Assembly (NCBI RefSeq): GCF_900113335.1
Contig: NZ_FOOX01000008.1
Coordinates: forward strand, 62,001-126,000
Source: Desulfotruncus arcticus DSM 17038
GTDB lineage: Bacteria > Bacillota > Desulfotomaculia > Desulfotomaculales > Desulfallaceae
Length of the DNA: 64,000 nt
Reading direction: 5' to 3'
Below the pieces are notes generated by a model, which did not search any database, was not told the DNA's origin, and saw only the letters and a program-made list of their open reading frames with translations. This document shows positions 34,888 to 43,974 of the stretch, piece after piece. The position numbers and the translations under genes were made by a program. How positions within the stretch are numbered: the first letter of the stretch is position 1; each line of letters starts with the position of its first letter.

Positions 34888-37572
34888 CTAATGAACCACA
34901 TTAGCTACATGGGTATCCGGATTGCAATGTTGCCGACTCGCATTGACATTTCTAATCAAATCATGCTCATGCTTAGCGTTATCATACGCCCGCAGCAAAA
35001 TTGCCGCCAACTCCTCAATTAACGGCATCCTGGGATTAGCGGTGGTGGATTGGTCGTCAAAAGCCTTCTCTGCCAATTCCGGCACCTTCTGTTTAAATAA
35101 TTCGGCATCAACTCCACATTCCGCTATTGTAGCAGGTACACCAACTGCGGAACGCAGTTTCTCCACCGCGTCGATCAGGCTGTTTACACCTTCCTGAACA
35201 TTTGCCGCCGGCAGCCCTAATAAGGCAGCCATCTGCCGAAATTTTTCCGGGGCCTGGTAATATTCATACTGTGGAAAAGAGGCAAATTTACTGGGTATCT
35301 CCGAATTATATCTGATTACGTGCGGCAGCAGAATGGCATTGGCCCTGCCGTGCGGAATATGAAATTCACCGCCGATTTTATGGGCCAGGCTGTGACAAAC
35401 ACCCAGGAATGCGTTGGTAAAGGCCATCCCGGCAATACACGAAGCGTTATGCATTTTACCCCTGGCTTCGCGGTTATCCGCACTCTGATAGCTGGCAGGC
35501 AGGTACTTGAAAACGAGCTCAGTGGCTTTTAGCGCCATGGCATCTGTATAATCAGAAGCCAATACCGACACATATGCTTCCACGGCGTGAGTAAGGACAT
35601 CCAAACCCGTATCGGCGGTTACCGCGGGCGGCATGGTGTTCACAAATTCAGGGTCAATTATGGCCACGTCGGGAGTCAGTTCGTAATCTGCCAGGGGGTA
35701 TTTGATGTCCCGGCCCCGGTGCGTAATAACCGCAAAGGCACTGACTTCCGAACCGGTCCCGCTGGTGGTGGGTATGGCGACCAGTCTTGCTTTACGCCCT
35801 AATTTGGGATATTTATAGGTGCGTTTGCGGATATCAAGAAATTTCAATTTCAAAAATTCAAATTCGACTTCAGGGTGCTCATAGAAAAGCCACATGGCCT
35901 TGGCCGCATCTATCGGAGAACCGCCGCCCAAAGCAATAATGGTATCGGGCTGAAACTGCCTCATCACTGTACAGCCTTTTTGAACTGTATCCACCGAAGG
36001 ATCGGGCTCCACTTCAGAAAAAACCTCCATCATAACCGGATTATTGCGTTTTCTGAGGTGATAAATAACTTTGTCTAAAAAACCCAGTTTAACAATCCCG
36101 GGGTCGGTAACAATGATAACTCTTTCCAGCCCTTGCATCTTTTCCAGATACTGCACCGAACCAGGTGCAAAATAAACTCTTTCGGGAACTCTGAACCACT
36201 GCAGCTTTTCCCTTCTGCTGGAGACCCGCTTGACGTTAATCAAATTATCAACACTGACATTGGAAGTGGTGGCATTATGACCCATGGAGCCGCACCCCAG
36301 GGTTAGAGAAGGAACGTTGACGTTATACAGGTCCCCTATGGCCCCGTGTGAAGCCGGAGAATTAATAATAATTCTCCCCACCCGCATGCGCCTGGAAAAA
36401 AGGTCAACAACTTCCTTGTTTTCGGAATGAAGCACCGCCGAATGGCCCAGCCCGCCAAAGCCAATGATTTCCTCACACCTTTTAATGCCGTCCCGGTATT
36501 CTTCAGATTGATAGCAGGCCAATACCGGGCTTAATTTTTCCATGGAAAGAGGGTACTGCGGGCCCACACCCTGCTGAGGAGCTACCAGTATTTTGGTGTT
36601 GGGAGGGACCTCGAAACCCGCCATTTTGGCAATATCATATGCTGATTGTCCCACTATGGCAGGATTCAGGCTGCAGTCCTCGCCCTTAACAGCCAGTTGT
36701 TCCAATTTGGCTGCTTCATCTTCCCCCAGGAAATAGCAGCCGTAATGCTGCATTAATGAAGTGACTTCTTGATAAATGTCCCTGTCAATAACTATGGATT
36801 GCTCAGAGGCACAGATCAGCCCGTTATCAAAAGTTTTGCTCAGGATCAGGTCGGTTACCGCGCGTTTAACTTTGGCCGACTTTTCAATATAACAGGGTAC
36901 ATTGCCCGGACCAACACCCAGGGCGGGCTTTCCGGTACTGTAAGCCGCACGGACCAGCCCGGCTCCACCTGTCGCCAGAATTAGCTGCACGCCGGGATGA
37001 TTCATCAGGAAACCGGTAGCCTCGATGCTGGAATGCTCAATCCAGGTGATGCAATCCGCGGGGGCGCCGGCTTCCACCGCCGCGTCAAGCATGGTTTTGG
37101 CAGCCGCTGCGCTGCAGCGCCGGGCCCCGGGGTGAAAGCTGAAAATCACCGGGTTGGCCGTTTTCAGGCAAATTAATGATTTAAACATGGTAGTAGAAGT
37201 CGGGTTAGTGACCGGGATTACGGCGGCAATAACTCCGACAGGCTCTGCTACTTCCATAAAATCCTCTTCATCGTTGACACTGATAACGCCAACGGTTTTT
37301 TTATATTTGATGCTGTGGTACACCGACTCCGTGGCAAAAATGTTTTTAATCATTTTATCTTCATATACGCCCCGCTTGGTCTCTTCCACGGCCAGCCGGG
37401 CCAGTTCCATGTGTTTATCCAGGCCCGCCAGCGCCATAGCCCGGACAATGTGGTCTATCTGTTCCTGATTCAGCTTAGTCAACGCCTGGCGCGCTTTTTC
37501 CGCCTTTTCGACAAGTTTATCAACCATTAATTGTTTCTCGTCACCGATAAATTTCGGCTCCTTCCCACCCAT
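34888..37572 (-). CDS. adhE: Bifunctional aldehyde/alcohol dehydrogenase AdhE
   Basis: The 894-residue fusion has an N-terminal CoA-acylating aldehyde dehydrogenase (catalytic Cys in NGLICASEQS near residue 250) and a C-terminal iron-dependent alcohol dehydrogenase (GGGSPIDAAKAMW, GTGSEVSAFAV, His ligands in HSLAHKIGGEFHIPHGRANA). It converts acetyl-CoA to ethanol, or the reverse. The ATG at 37572 follows GGAGG; the ATG at 37587 overlaps that site. It lies 18 bp after a BON-domain gene. In a sulfate reducer or syntroph it may serve ethanol oxidation. Confidence 0.95.
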   Translation of the reverse strand: MGGKEPKFIGDEKQLMVDKLVEKAEKARQALTKLNQEQIDHIVRAMALAGLDKHMELARLAVEETKRGVYEDKMIKNIFATESVYHSIKYKKTVGVISVNDEEDFMEVAEPVGVIAAVIPVTNPTSTTMFKSLICLKTANPVIFSFHPGARRCSAAAAKTMLDAAVEAGAPADCITWIEHSSIEATGFLMNHPGVQLILATGGAGLVRAAYSTGKPALGVGPGNVPCYIEKSAKVKRAVTDLILSKTFDNGLICASEQSIVIDRDIYQEVTSLMQHYGCYFLGEDEAAKLEQLAVKGEDCSLNPAIVGQSAYDIAKMAGFEVPPNTKILVAPQQGVGPQYPLSMEKLSPVLACYQSEEYRDGIKRCEEIIGFGGLGHSAVLHSENKEVVDLFSRRMRVGRIIINSPASHGAIGDLYNVNVPSLTLGCGSMGHNATTSNVSVDNLINVKRVSSRREKLQWFRVPERVYFAPGSVQYLEKMQGLERVIIVTDPGIVKLGFLDKVIYHLRKRNNPVMMEVFSEVEPDPSVDTVQKGCTVMRQFQPDTIIALGGGSPIDAAKAMWLFYEHPEVEFEFLKLKFLDIRKRTYKYPKLGRKARLVAIPTTSGTGSEVSAFAVITHRGRDIKYPLADYELTPDVAIIDPEFVNTMPPAVTADTGLDVLTHAVEAYVSVLASDYTDAMALKATELVFKYLPASYQSADNREARGKMHNASCIAGMAFTNAFLGVCHSLAHKIGGEFHIPHGRANAILLPHVIRYNSEIPSKFASFPQYEYYQAPEKFRQMAALLGLPAANVQEGVNSLIDAVEKLRSAVGVPATIAECGVDAELFKQKVPELAEKAFDDQSTTANPRMPLIEELAAILLRAYDNAKHEHDLIRNVNASRQHCNPDTHVANVVH

Positions 37573-37590
37573 CACAACTACCTCCATCCT

Positions 37591-38115
37591 TTAAAAAATC
37601 CTGGCTTCCCCTTCGTCTTCTTCGTCATTATTGACCTGGTGATGGAAAATAGCTTCCAGGCTCTCATCATCATACCCCCCGGGCCGAACTTTTAGCTGGC
37701 TGATAACATTTTTAACTCCCCGGGCCTTTTCAGCTGCTTTAACAGCCTCCCGCTCCTCGTCTTCGCTTTCTGTTGTGCCCATCAGAAAAACCGTCCCATC
37801 AACGGACCTGGCGCCAACATGTCGCAGGTTCACCAGAGGATTGGCATTTAATTCTTCAATTACTTCCGCGGTAACAGACTCATCATCTATAGCACCGTCG
37901 GTGCTGATAGCCAGGCCAAGCTCAATGCCCTTGACACCGTCCAAATCCTGCAGTTTTTTCCTGAGCCTGTTTTTTTCAGAAAGCGTATCGACTATTCCGG
38001 TTACTTCAACCTCACCGTCTATTACATTAGCTTTAAGGCTGTAACTCCTTAAATCTCTATCATTATCCAGCATTTCTTGGATTTGCCGCTGCAATTTCCG
38101 GTCTTTTTCAGACAT
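37591..38115 (-). CDS. BON-domain protein
   Basis: The 174-residue acidic protein has two BON domains (about residues 10-75 and 80-150, with repeated VDGEVEVTGIVDT- and VDGTVFLMGTTES-type strands). BON domains bind surfaces, lipids or partner proteins. No signal peptide is seen, so it is probably cytoplasmic. The ATG at 38115 follows GGGGTGA. It is directly upstream of adhE and likely cotranscribed; a functional link is unclear. Confidence 0.82.
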   Translation of the reverse strand: MSEKDRKLQRQIQEMLDNDRDLRSYSLKANVIDGEVEVTGIVDTLSEKNRLRKKLQDLDGVKGIELGLAISTDGAIDDESVTAEVIEELNANPLVNLRHVGARSVDGTVFLMGTTESEDEEREAVKAAEKARGVKNVISQLKVRPGGYDDESLEAIFHHQVNNDEEDEGEARIF

Positions 38116-38265
38116 AATGTCACCCCGCAATAAAATATTTTATGGGCTTATTATTACCTTGTTCCTAAATCTGTATTAAAAAAGTATTTTTTATTTAACT
38201 CTTACATAACTATCCTCATAATTAGAAAATATAAAACAAACCCTGTTTGAAAGGAGACTTAGGTC

Positions 38266-38526
38266 ATGCTTAACCAATATCAGCAGCAACAGCAATTCGG
38301 ACAAATCATGCCGGAACCGCCTAACGTTATCAGCACCAAGGACCATCTTTATTTAAAGGATGCGCTGTCCTGGGAATTAGTTTCCATGAAAATGATGCAT
38401 CACGCCTCGCTGAACTGCCAAGACCCGGAAATAAAAAATTTTTTAAATCGTGTTGGCCAGATGCACCAGACCCATTACCAAATGCTGCTTAGACACACAG
38501 ACCCCAACAACGTGGGGAATCAATAG
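38266..38526 (+). CDS. CotF-related spore coat protein, short form (86 aa)
   Basis: The N-terminus is Gln-rich (QYQQQQQFGQ) and is followed by a helical ferritin-like segment (YLKDALSWELVSMKMMHHAS) typical of the CotF family. The ribosome-binding site AAGGAG is good. It is encoded 13 bp upstream of a longer CotF-like protein, a common paired arrangement in spore formers. Confidence 0.75.
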   Translation: MLNQYQQQQQFGQIMPEPPNVISTKDHLYLKDALSWELVSMKMMHHASLNCQDPEIKNFLNRVGQMHQTHYQMLLRHTDPNNVGNQ

Positions 38527-38539
38527 GGAGGTGGCAAAA

Positions 38540-38962
38540 ATGCCGTTTAACCAATATATGGGGGGAACCCAGGGGATGCAGCAAGGCAACCCGATGATGA
38601 TGGGCCGGCAAAATATGCAGCAGAGCCAAAATCAAATAAAAAATCCGCAAACAGGCATGCTTCCGGAAATCAAAGGACCCCAAATCAACGACAGGGACTC
38701 GGTGAATTTGGCGCTGGCTCAGGAAAAGTACTTGACGGACAACTTGAATGTTTTCGTCCGTGAAGCCAGCCACCGGCAGCTGCATAACGATTTAATGCGC
38801 ATATTTACTGAAACCCATGTCATGACCCGGGAGCTTTTTAACCTGATGTTCCGTAAGGGCTGGTATACGCTGGAGGCGGAGCAGGCCCGGAAACTCGCCC
38901 AGACTCACCAAAATTTCACCGGCTATAGCTCACAATTCCCTTATGCCAATTACCTGCAGTAA
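38540..38962 (+). CDS. CotF-family spore coat protein
   Basis: The 140-residue protein has a Met/Gln/Gly-rich N-terminus (about residues 1-45) and a C-terminal CotF-type helical domain (SVNLALAQEKYLTDNLNVFV, HNDLMRIFTETHVMTRELF). The ATG at 38540 is 8 bp after GGGAGGTG. A longer in-frame upstream reading overlaps the first coat gene and is not needed. Expect mother-cell expression during sporulation. Confidence 0.82.
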   Translation: MPFNQYMGGTQGMQQGNPMMMGRQNMQQSQNQIKNPQTGMLPEIKGPQINDRDSVNLALAQEKYLTDNLNVFVREASHRQLHNDLMRIFTETHVMTRELFNLMFRKGWYTLEAEQARKLAQTHQNFTGYSSQFPYANYLQ

Positions 38963-39040
38963 CCACTTTAAAAGGCGTGTCCGCTTAACGGCACGGTTTA
39001 ATAGGGAAACTTGCTGAACCATACCCTAAACCGATACGGA

Positions 39041-39083
39041 AAAAGAAGGAGGTTACAGAAAAATGTAGCTTCCTTCTTTTTTA
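39041..39083 (+). terminator. Terminator after the coat genes
   Basis: Stem AAAAAGAAGGA/TCCTTCTTTTTT with an interrupted inner stem. Confidence 0.8.
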
Positions 39084-39290
39084 GCTACTTTGCGGTTTCT
39101 GCCGAGCCGATGCCTGAAAAAACCACCGCATTGTAAGTCGGCGTGGCAGGAGTGCCGCCGCTGCTGCCGTCCAGCTTAAGGTCGTCCTTGTCTTTGTCGT
39201 GCCACTGGCCGTCAGAGTACTGCCCGCAGGCCAGGTTGGCGGGTTGCTGGTTGGTTGGGCAATCCCGCCCATAGGAAACAAGGGCGCAAA
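39081..39290 (-). pseudogene. Remnant of a fibronectin-III-like surface protein
   Basis: Leftward, one frame gives PPTWPAGSTLTASGTTKTRT then TLSWTAA, a typical FN3-repeat segment. It then degrades, while another frame encodes GTPATPTYNAVVFSGIGSAE and a stop at 39085. No start or full domain is present. It appears to be a frameshifted fragment of a larger protein. Confidence 0.5.
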
Positions 39291-39368
39291 AAAGCACAGG
39301 GGTTTGTCTCTCCTGTGCCTTTTCCTGACGTTGTTTTGTCTTTTGCGGACGGCGGGGTGAAACCGGGC

Positions 39369-39644
39369 TTATCCAAACAGATCGTTGTGGGTTCCGGTAC
39401 GAGTCAGAGTCAGAACAAGAATGTCGTTTTCCAGCTTGTAGATCAAGAGCCAATCTGGTGTGACGTGGCATTCCCTGTGTTTTGACCACACGCCACTCAA
39501 GGCGTGATCCTTATGTTTTTCCGCCAGAGGCGCCCCGGCAGCCAGCGTTTGGATAACCGCCGTGAGCAAGCGAAGGTCATAACCTCTGCGCTGGATATGC
39601 TTAAGATCACGCTTGAAACGGCTGGTTGGCCTTATCTCATACAT
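39369..39644 (-). CDS. YafQ-type mRNA interferase toxin (RelE superfamily)
   Basis: The 91-residue protein matches YafQ/RelE toxins: N-terminal TSRFKRDLK, central KDHALSGVW and C-terminal ECHVTPDWLLIYK...RTGTHNDLF, including the conserved His residues. It would cleave mRNA at the ribosome. It overlaps the antitoxin gene by 8 bp and is downstream of it, the normal order for this class. Confidence 0.9.
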   Translation of the reverse strand: MYEIRPTSRFKRDLKHIQRRGYDLRLLTAVIQTLAAGAPLAEKHKDHALSGVWSKHRECHVTPDWLLIYKLENDILVLTLTRTGTHNDLFG

Positions 39645-39918
39645 CAGTCAAAAGCTCCTTCATCATTTGCTCGGCGTCGGTATAACCTTTGACCGAAGGA
39701 TCGCGGCTGATGCGCTCGGCCTCCTCCATAGCGGCGATTGTCTCAGCGTTGGGAGCCTCCAGGGCGACGTCAAACGGGATTCGCTGCTGACGAACCGCCT
39801 GACGCAGAAAAATATTGAAAGCCGTCGTCATGTTCATGCCGAGTTCGGAAAAGAGCTGTTCCGCTTGTTTTTTTAGCTCCACGTCCAGGCGAATGCTTAT
39901 ATTCGTTGTATCGGCCAT
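39637..39918 (-). CDS. DinJ/RelB-family antitoxin
   Basis: The 93-residue protein starts with a ribbon-helix-helix (NISIRLDVELKKQAEQLFSE, then LGMNMTTAFNIFLRQAVRQ) and ends in a toxin-binding tail (YTDAEQMMKELL). It neutralises the YafQ toxin and should repress its own promoter. The ATG at 39918 follows AAGGAG; an ATG three codons upstream is too close to it. Confidence 0.9.
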   Translation of the reverse strand: MADTTNISIRLDVELKKQAEQLFSELGMNMTTAFNIFLRQAVRQQRIPFDVALEAPNAETIAAMEEAERISRDPSVKGYTDAEQMMKELLTDV

Positions 39919-40015
39919 AATTATCATCTCCTTATGTTTTAGTATATTAAGTATAGTATAAAATATGTGCTATGTATATACTGCGCACGAATACAACAAA
40001 TTTATATTGATAGTT

Positions 40016-40188
40016 TTAACCCATGCAGCGCCTTAACAGCTCCATGGTTTTCGCCCGCTCGCCGGATTCCCGGTAACTTTCCAGCAGGGTTTCCGCCGCC
40101 GCCAGAAAGGTATCCTCGCAGCGCAGCCGGGCGCTTTCGGCCCACAGGGGCCTCCATGTCGTCCAGATGCCGACCGGTGTAATGGTCA
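40016..40188 (-). pseudogene. Remnant of a BTAD-domain transcriptional activator C-terminus
   Basis: Leftward, YTGRHLDDMEAP in one frame continues in another as WAESARLRCEDTFLAAAETL and LESYRESGERAKTMELLRRC to a stop at 40016. The joined peptide looks like the bacterial transcriptional activator domain of SARP/LuxR-type regulators. No DNA-binding part remains, so it is a decayed fragment. Confidence 0.6.
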
Positions 40189-40189
40189 G

Positions 40190-40750
40190 TTACTTTTCTT
40201 TCAGAAACCCGTGCATGAATAATTCCACAAGCTGCTTAACCGCTTCGCCAAAGGTCAGGTCATTATCCAGTATAAAAACGGGATTGATCACTGCCTGGAT
40301 GGAGGCTATAAAAGCAGCGGTAAAAATGCGCGGGTCAATGTCCCGCAGTTCTTCCTTGTTATTACCATTTACCATAAACTGAATGAATCCCTGTATTTTT
40401 TCAATTCTAAAACGATCAACTTTTTGCCAGAACTCCGGATAATGAACCTTTAAATCATTCAGCACCAGCGGGTTAATAAAGGTCGGAGCAGTTTGGGTGA
40501 TGTAAAGGACAATGCCGGCGATGATATCTGCCGGTTTGTTTTCCTTTGCTATTACTTGTCCTATTCCACCGGCAACTTTATTCATAAATTCATCCAGGAC
40601 TGCTTCAATTATTTCTTCCTTGCTGCGAAAATAGCGGTAAATCGTCCTTTTACTCATCCCCGCCCGGGAAGCCAGCTCATCCATGGTAACGTTGTAAAAA
40701 CCCATGGTGGAAGATAAATCCATAAAAGCACCGATTATTCTTTCCTTCAA
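40190..40750 (-). CDS. TetR-family regulator of the ABC exporter
   Basis: The 186-residue protein has an N-terminal TetR helix-turn-helix (MDELASRAGMSKRTIYRYF) and a helical ligand-binding domain. The start is TTG at 40750 with GGAG about 10 bp upstream. It is the last gene of the leftward HlyD-ATPase-ATPase-permease group and probably controls it in response to a drug or lipid-like ligand. Confidence 0.88.
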   Translation of the reverse strand: MKERIIGAFMDLSSTMGFYNVTMDELASRAGMSKRTIYRYFRSKEEIIEAVLDEFMNKVAGGIGQVIAKENKPADIIAGIVLYITQTAPTFINPLVLNDLKVHYPEFWQKVDRFRIEKIQGFIQFMVNGNNKEELRDIDPRIFTAAFIASIQAVINPVFILDNDLTFGEAVKQLVELFMHGFLKEK

Positions 40751-40775
40751 TTTATATCAACTCCACCTGCTTATT

Positions 40776-41891
40776 TTAGGCGACTTTTTTCTTAAATTTG
40801 ATCACACTCAAAAACAGCAACACCACAGAAAATACCAGCAGGGAGGCAACCTGCCCGACCAGGTATTGAAAGCCGATGCCTTTTAAAACTATGCCCCTGA
40901 TGATGTCAAGATAATACGTCAGCGGTATCAGGTTGCTGATCAGATATATTACCTTGGGCATGGCATCCCTGGGAAACATAAAACCAGACAGCAGGATACT
41001 CGGCAGCAGGAAGAAAAACGACATTTGAAAAGCCTGCATCTGGGTTTTGGCGATATTGGAGATGAAGATCCCGACCCCCAGTGAAGCGGTAATAAAAAAC
41101 AACGTCAATAAATAAAGCTCCAATAAACTGCCGCGGATGGGCACACCGAAAACAATTACCCCCACCAGCAGGGCCACGGTAATTTGCACATACCCCAGGG
41201 CAATATAAGGCAGTATTTTTCCGATCATCAATTCATAAGCCTTGACCGGCGTTACAATAAGCTGTTCCAGGGTGCCCCGCTCCCTTTCCCGCACTATGCC
41301 CATGGAAGTCATAATCACCATGGTCATGGTCACAATAATACCCAGGATGGCCGGCACCATGTAATAAGCTGTGATGCCGTCGGGATTATACCAGGGTCTG
41401 ACTCTGATGTCATACGGCTGTCCACCGATATGCTTAAGCTTAGTTAATATCTCCTGCGATTTAATCAGTCCGATGGAAGTGGCTATCGCCACGGCCTGAT
41501 TGGCTACCATATTATCACTGGCATCTACTATTACCTGGGCCTGGGCGGCTTCGCCCCTTTTAACACTACGGGAAAAATCGGGCGGAATAATTATCCCAAC
41601 CTTGGCTCTGCCGCTGTCAATCATCCTGCTGACCTCATCATAGCTGCCGGCGACGTAATTGATGTCATAATAACCTGATGCACTAAATGCTTCCAATAAG
41701 TCCCGGCTTTCTGCTGTAAGCGATTGGTCAAAAACCACCGTTGATATATGCCTGACCTCGGTTTGTATGGCATACCCGAACAACAGTAATTGTACCAATG
41801 GCAGCATAAAAACCAGTCCCAGGGTCATCCGGTCTCTGCGCATTTGCAGAAATTCCTTGTGCAACACCGCCAGTATTCTGCTCATCTTCAT
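40776..41891 (-). CDS. ABC-2 type permease (YhhJ/YbhR-like)
   Basis: The 371-residue protein has an N-terminal helix (about 22-42), a large extracytoplasmic domain (about 45-170) and five C-terminal helices containing the ABC-2 signature region (GIVRERERGTLEQLIVTPV). It is the membrane part of an exporter that works with two ATPases and an HlyD protein. Related clusters usually have two permeases; only one is present, and a 211-bp repeat lies where the other would be. Confidence 0.9.
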   Translation of the reverse strand: MKMSRILAVLHKEFLQMRRDRMTLGLVFMLPLVQLLLFGYAIQTEVRHISTVVFDQSLTAESRDLLEAFSASGYYDINYVAGSYDEVSRMIDSGRAKVGIIIPPDFSRSVKRGEAAQAQVIVDASDNMVANQAVAIATSIGLIKSQEILTKLKHIGGQPYDIRVRPWYNPDGITAYYMVPAILGIIVTMTMVIMTSMGIVRERERGTLEQLIVTPVKAYELMIGKILPYIALGYVQITVALLVGVIVFGVPIRGSLLELYLLTLFFITASLGVGIFISNIAKTQMQAFQMSFFFLLPSILLSGFMFPRDAMPKVIYLISNLIPLTYYLDIIRGIVLKGIGFQYLVGQVASLLVFSVVLLFLSVIKFKKKVA

Positions 41892-41919
41892 GCACCTTCC
41901 CAGAAAAAGTTTTTAAGTT

Positions 41920-42130
41920 ACTTGTATCTGGCGCTCCGGTGGTTCCCTCCGTGCGCTCCGCAATTTTCTTTGTATCTTTTATAGTTATTTGTAGCTAACG
42001 ATTGCAACAGACAGCCCAGTGTCACTTTACGCCCTTCCGGGGTCAAGCTTTGGGGATTTGACGGGCTATGGACCGCATCCAGTGCTCCGCTTACTCGGGG
42101 AAGCCACCGGATCGCCTTGCCTACGATATC
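41920..42130 (+). repeat. Dispersed repeat family B, copy 1
   Basis: About 211 bp, alignable over their whole length with 54417-54628. Landmarks are ACTTGTATCTGGCGCTCCGG, CTCCGTGCGCTCCGCAATTT, TTTACGCCCTTCCGGGGTCA, GGGGATTTGACGGGCTA and GAAGCCACCGGATCGCCTTG. It is non-coding and separates an ATPase gene from the permease gene. Its last bases provide the stop codon of the ATPase at 42121. Confidence 0.9.
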
Positions 42131-43065
42131 TTTTGTTCATCCTCTGTTGGTACCCCGTTCCGGGTTTTGCGCGCCAGCGCAATAAACACGTCCTCGAGTG
42201 ACGGTGTCACGCGGTTTATTTCCGCATGTGTAAATTCAGCCAGATAAGCTATATTTTGTTCATGTTCGAGTAAAACGTGCAGCACCGGGCCATGGACCGA
42301 ACATTCTTTGACGTATGGCAGTTCCTCAATTTTATTGATCCAGTCTATTGCATCCGGCAGCTCCGCTTCCACCAAACAACCTTCGATAACACTCTTTTTC
42401 AAGTTATCCGGAGTATCCACCGCCATCAGCCGGCCGGCGGAAATAAAAGCGATATTGTCGCAGTACTCGGCCTCGTCCATAAAATGAGTGGTCACCAAAA
42501 CAGCCGCTCCCTCGCCCGCCAGCTTGCGGATAATATTAAAGAACAAGCGCCTGCTGGTTGGGCTGACGCCGCTGGTCGGCTCATCCAAAAAAATTATGGA
42601 CGGCTTTGAGATAATGGCACAACCCAGGGCCAGCCTCTGTTTCCAGCCGCCGCTGAGATTGGCCGTGAGTTCGTTTTCCCTGCCCTGCAGACCGGCCATA
42701 TCCACCATAGCCTGGACCCGGGTTTTCCGCAGCACCCCGTTTACACCGTAAAGGCCGGCATAAAAATTTAAATTTTCCCGTACGGAAAGATCATCATACA
42801 GGCTGAATTTTTGCGACATGTAGCCTATTTTTTGTTTTACTTTCTCCGCTTCCCTGACCAGATCATAGCCAAGCACCCTGCCGCTGCCTGAAGTAGGCTC
42901 CAATATGCCGCAGAGCATGCGGATGGCCGTGGATTTGCCGGCCCCGTTGGGCCCCAGAAAGCCATATATCTCACCGCGTCGAATATTCATCGTCAGGCTG
43001 TCGACGGCGGTAAAACTGCCGAAGACTTTGGTCAGCTTATCCGTGGTTACCACGTATTCTTCCAT
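42121..43065 (-). CDS. ABC transporter ATP-binding protein (second ATPase)
   Basis: The 314-residue ATPase has Walker A GPNGAGKS, signature LSGGWKQRLALG and Walker B IIFLDEPTSG. It resembles half of the fused YbhF ATPase. The ATG follows the stop of the preceding ATPase directly. The final residues DEQKIS and the TAG stop overlap the end of repeat B, so the natural C-terminus may have been altered by the insertion. Confidence 0.92.
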   Translation of the reverse strand: MEEYVVTTDKLTKVFGSFTAVDSLTMNIRRGEIYGFLGPNGAGKSTAIRMLCGILEPTSGSGRVLGYDLVREAEKVKQKIGYMSQKFSLYDDLSVRENLNFYAGLYGVNGVLRKTRVQAMVDMAGLQGRENELTANLSGGWKQRLALGCAIISKPSIIFLDEPTSGVSPTSRRLFFNIIRKLAGEGAAVLVTTHFMDEAEYCDNIAFISAGRLMAVDTPDNLKKSVIEGCLVEAELPDAIDWINKIEELPYVKECSVHGPVLHVLLEHEQNIAYLAEFTHAEINRVTPSLEDVFIALARKTRNGVPTEDEQKIS

Positions 43066-43974
43066 TTAAAGCACCTCTTTTTCCGCCAGGGAGACGAACA
43101 CATCCTCCATTGACGGTGCAACTTCCTTGCAGGACATCATTTCCACGTTTTTGTCAGCCAGCCATGCCCCGATGGCCGGTACGGCCGCAGCAGGGTCATT
43201 TACCACCAGATGATACTTGTCACCGTAAAAAGACATATCCTGCAATATCTGCAGCCCGTTAAAAATTTCAGGGTCCCTGGTGCCGGCCCTGACTTCAAAT
43301 ACTTTAAACCCAAAGTCTTTTTTTAGGCTTGACGGTGATCCTATGGCAGTGATTTTGCCTTTGTCGATAAAGGCCACTTGTTTGCACAATTCCGCTTCAT
43401 CCATATAGGGAGTTGAAACAAGGATAGTCATTCCTTCCTTGTTCAGCCGGTAAAGAATTTTCCAGAATTCTTTCCGGGACTCGGGATCAACCCCGTAAGT
43501 AGGTTCGTCCAGCACCAGCATGCCGGGTCTGGCCACCAGGGAACATGTAAGGGCCAGCTTTTGCTTCATCCCACCGGACAGGTTATCGGCAAACCGTTTT
43601 TTAAAGCTTGCCAGGCCCGTTACCGCAAGGATTTCGTCAGCCCGCTGGTTAATTGTAGCCCTGCCCAGCTTATAAAGAGAGCCGAAAAAAATGATATTTT
43701 CCATAACCGTAAGGTCGCCGTACAGGCTGAAGCGCTGGGGCATATAACCCATTGACTTTCTGGCCTTCTCAATTTCCGCAGCAGGATGACCCATCAGGGA
43801 AACCTCTCCTTGATCGGGAGTGATCAGCCCGCAGATCATTCTGATTAATGTGGTTTTGCCGGCCCCGTCGGGTCCCACCAAGCCAAAAATAGAACCTTTG
43901 GCCACCTGGAGGCCAACCCCGCCCACCGCGACATTTTGACCAAAAGCTTTAGTCAGGCCAACTGCTTTAATCAC
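43066..43974 (-). CDS. ABC transporter ATP-binding protein (first ATPase)
   Basis: The 302-residue ATPase has Walker A GPDGAGKT, signature LSGGMKQKLALT and Walker B MLVLDEPTYG. The GTG at 43974 has GGAGGG upstream and overlaps the HlyD stop (GTGATTAA), giving the expected N-terminus VIKAVGLTKAFG. It probably pairs with the next ATPase as a heterodimer, as in split YbhF systems. Confidence 0.92.
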   Translation of the reverse strand: MIKAVGLTKAFGQNVAVGGVGLQVAKGSIFGLVGPDGAGKTTLIRMICGLITPDQGEVSLMGHPAAEIEKARKSMGYMPQRFSLYGDLTVMENIIFFGSLYKLGRATINQRADEILAVTGLASFKKRFADNLSGGMKQKLALTCSLVARPGMLVLDEPTYGVDPESRKEFWKILYRLNKEGMTILVSTPYMDEAELCKQVAFIDKGKITAIGSPSSLKKDFGFKVFEVRAGTRDPEIFNGLQILQDMSFYGDKYHLVVNDPAAAVPAIGAWLADKNVEMMSCKEVAPSMEDVFVSLAEKEVL

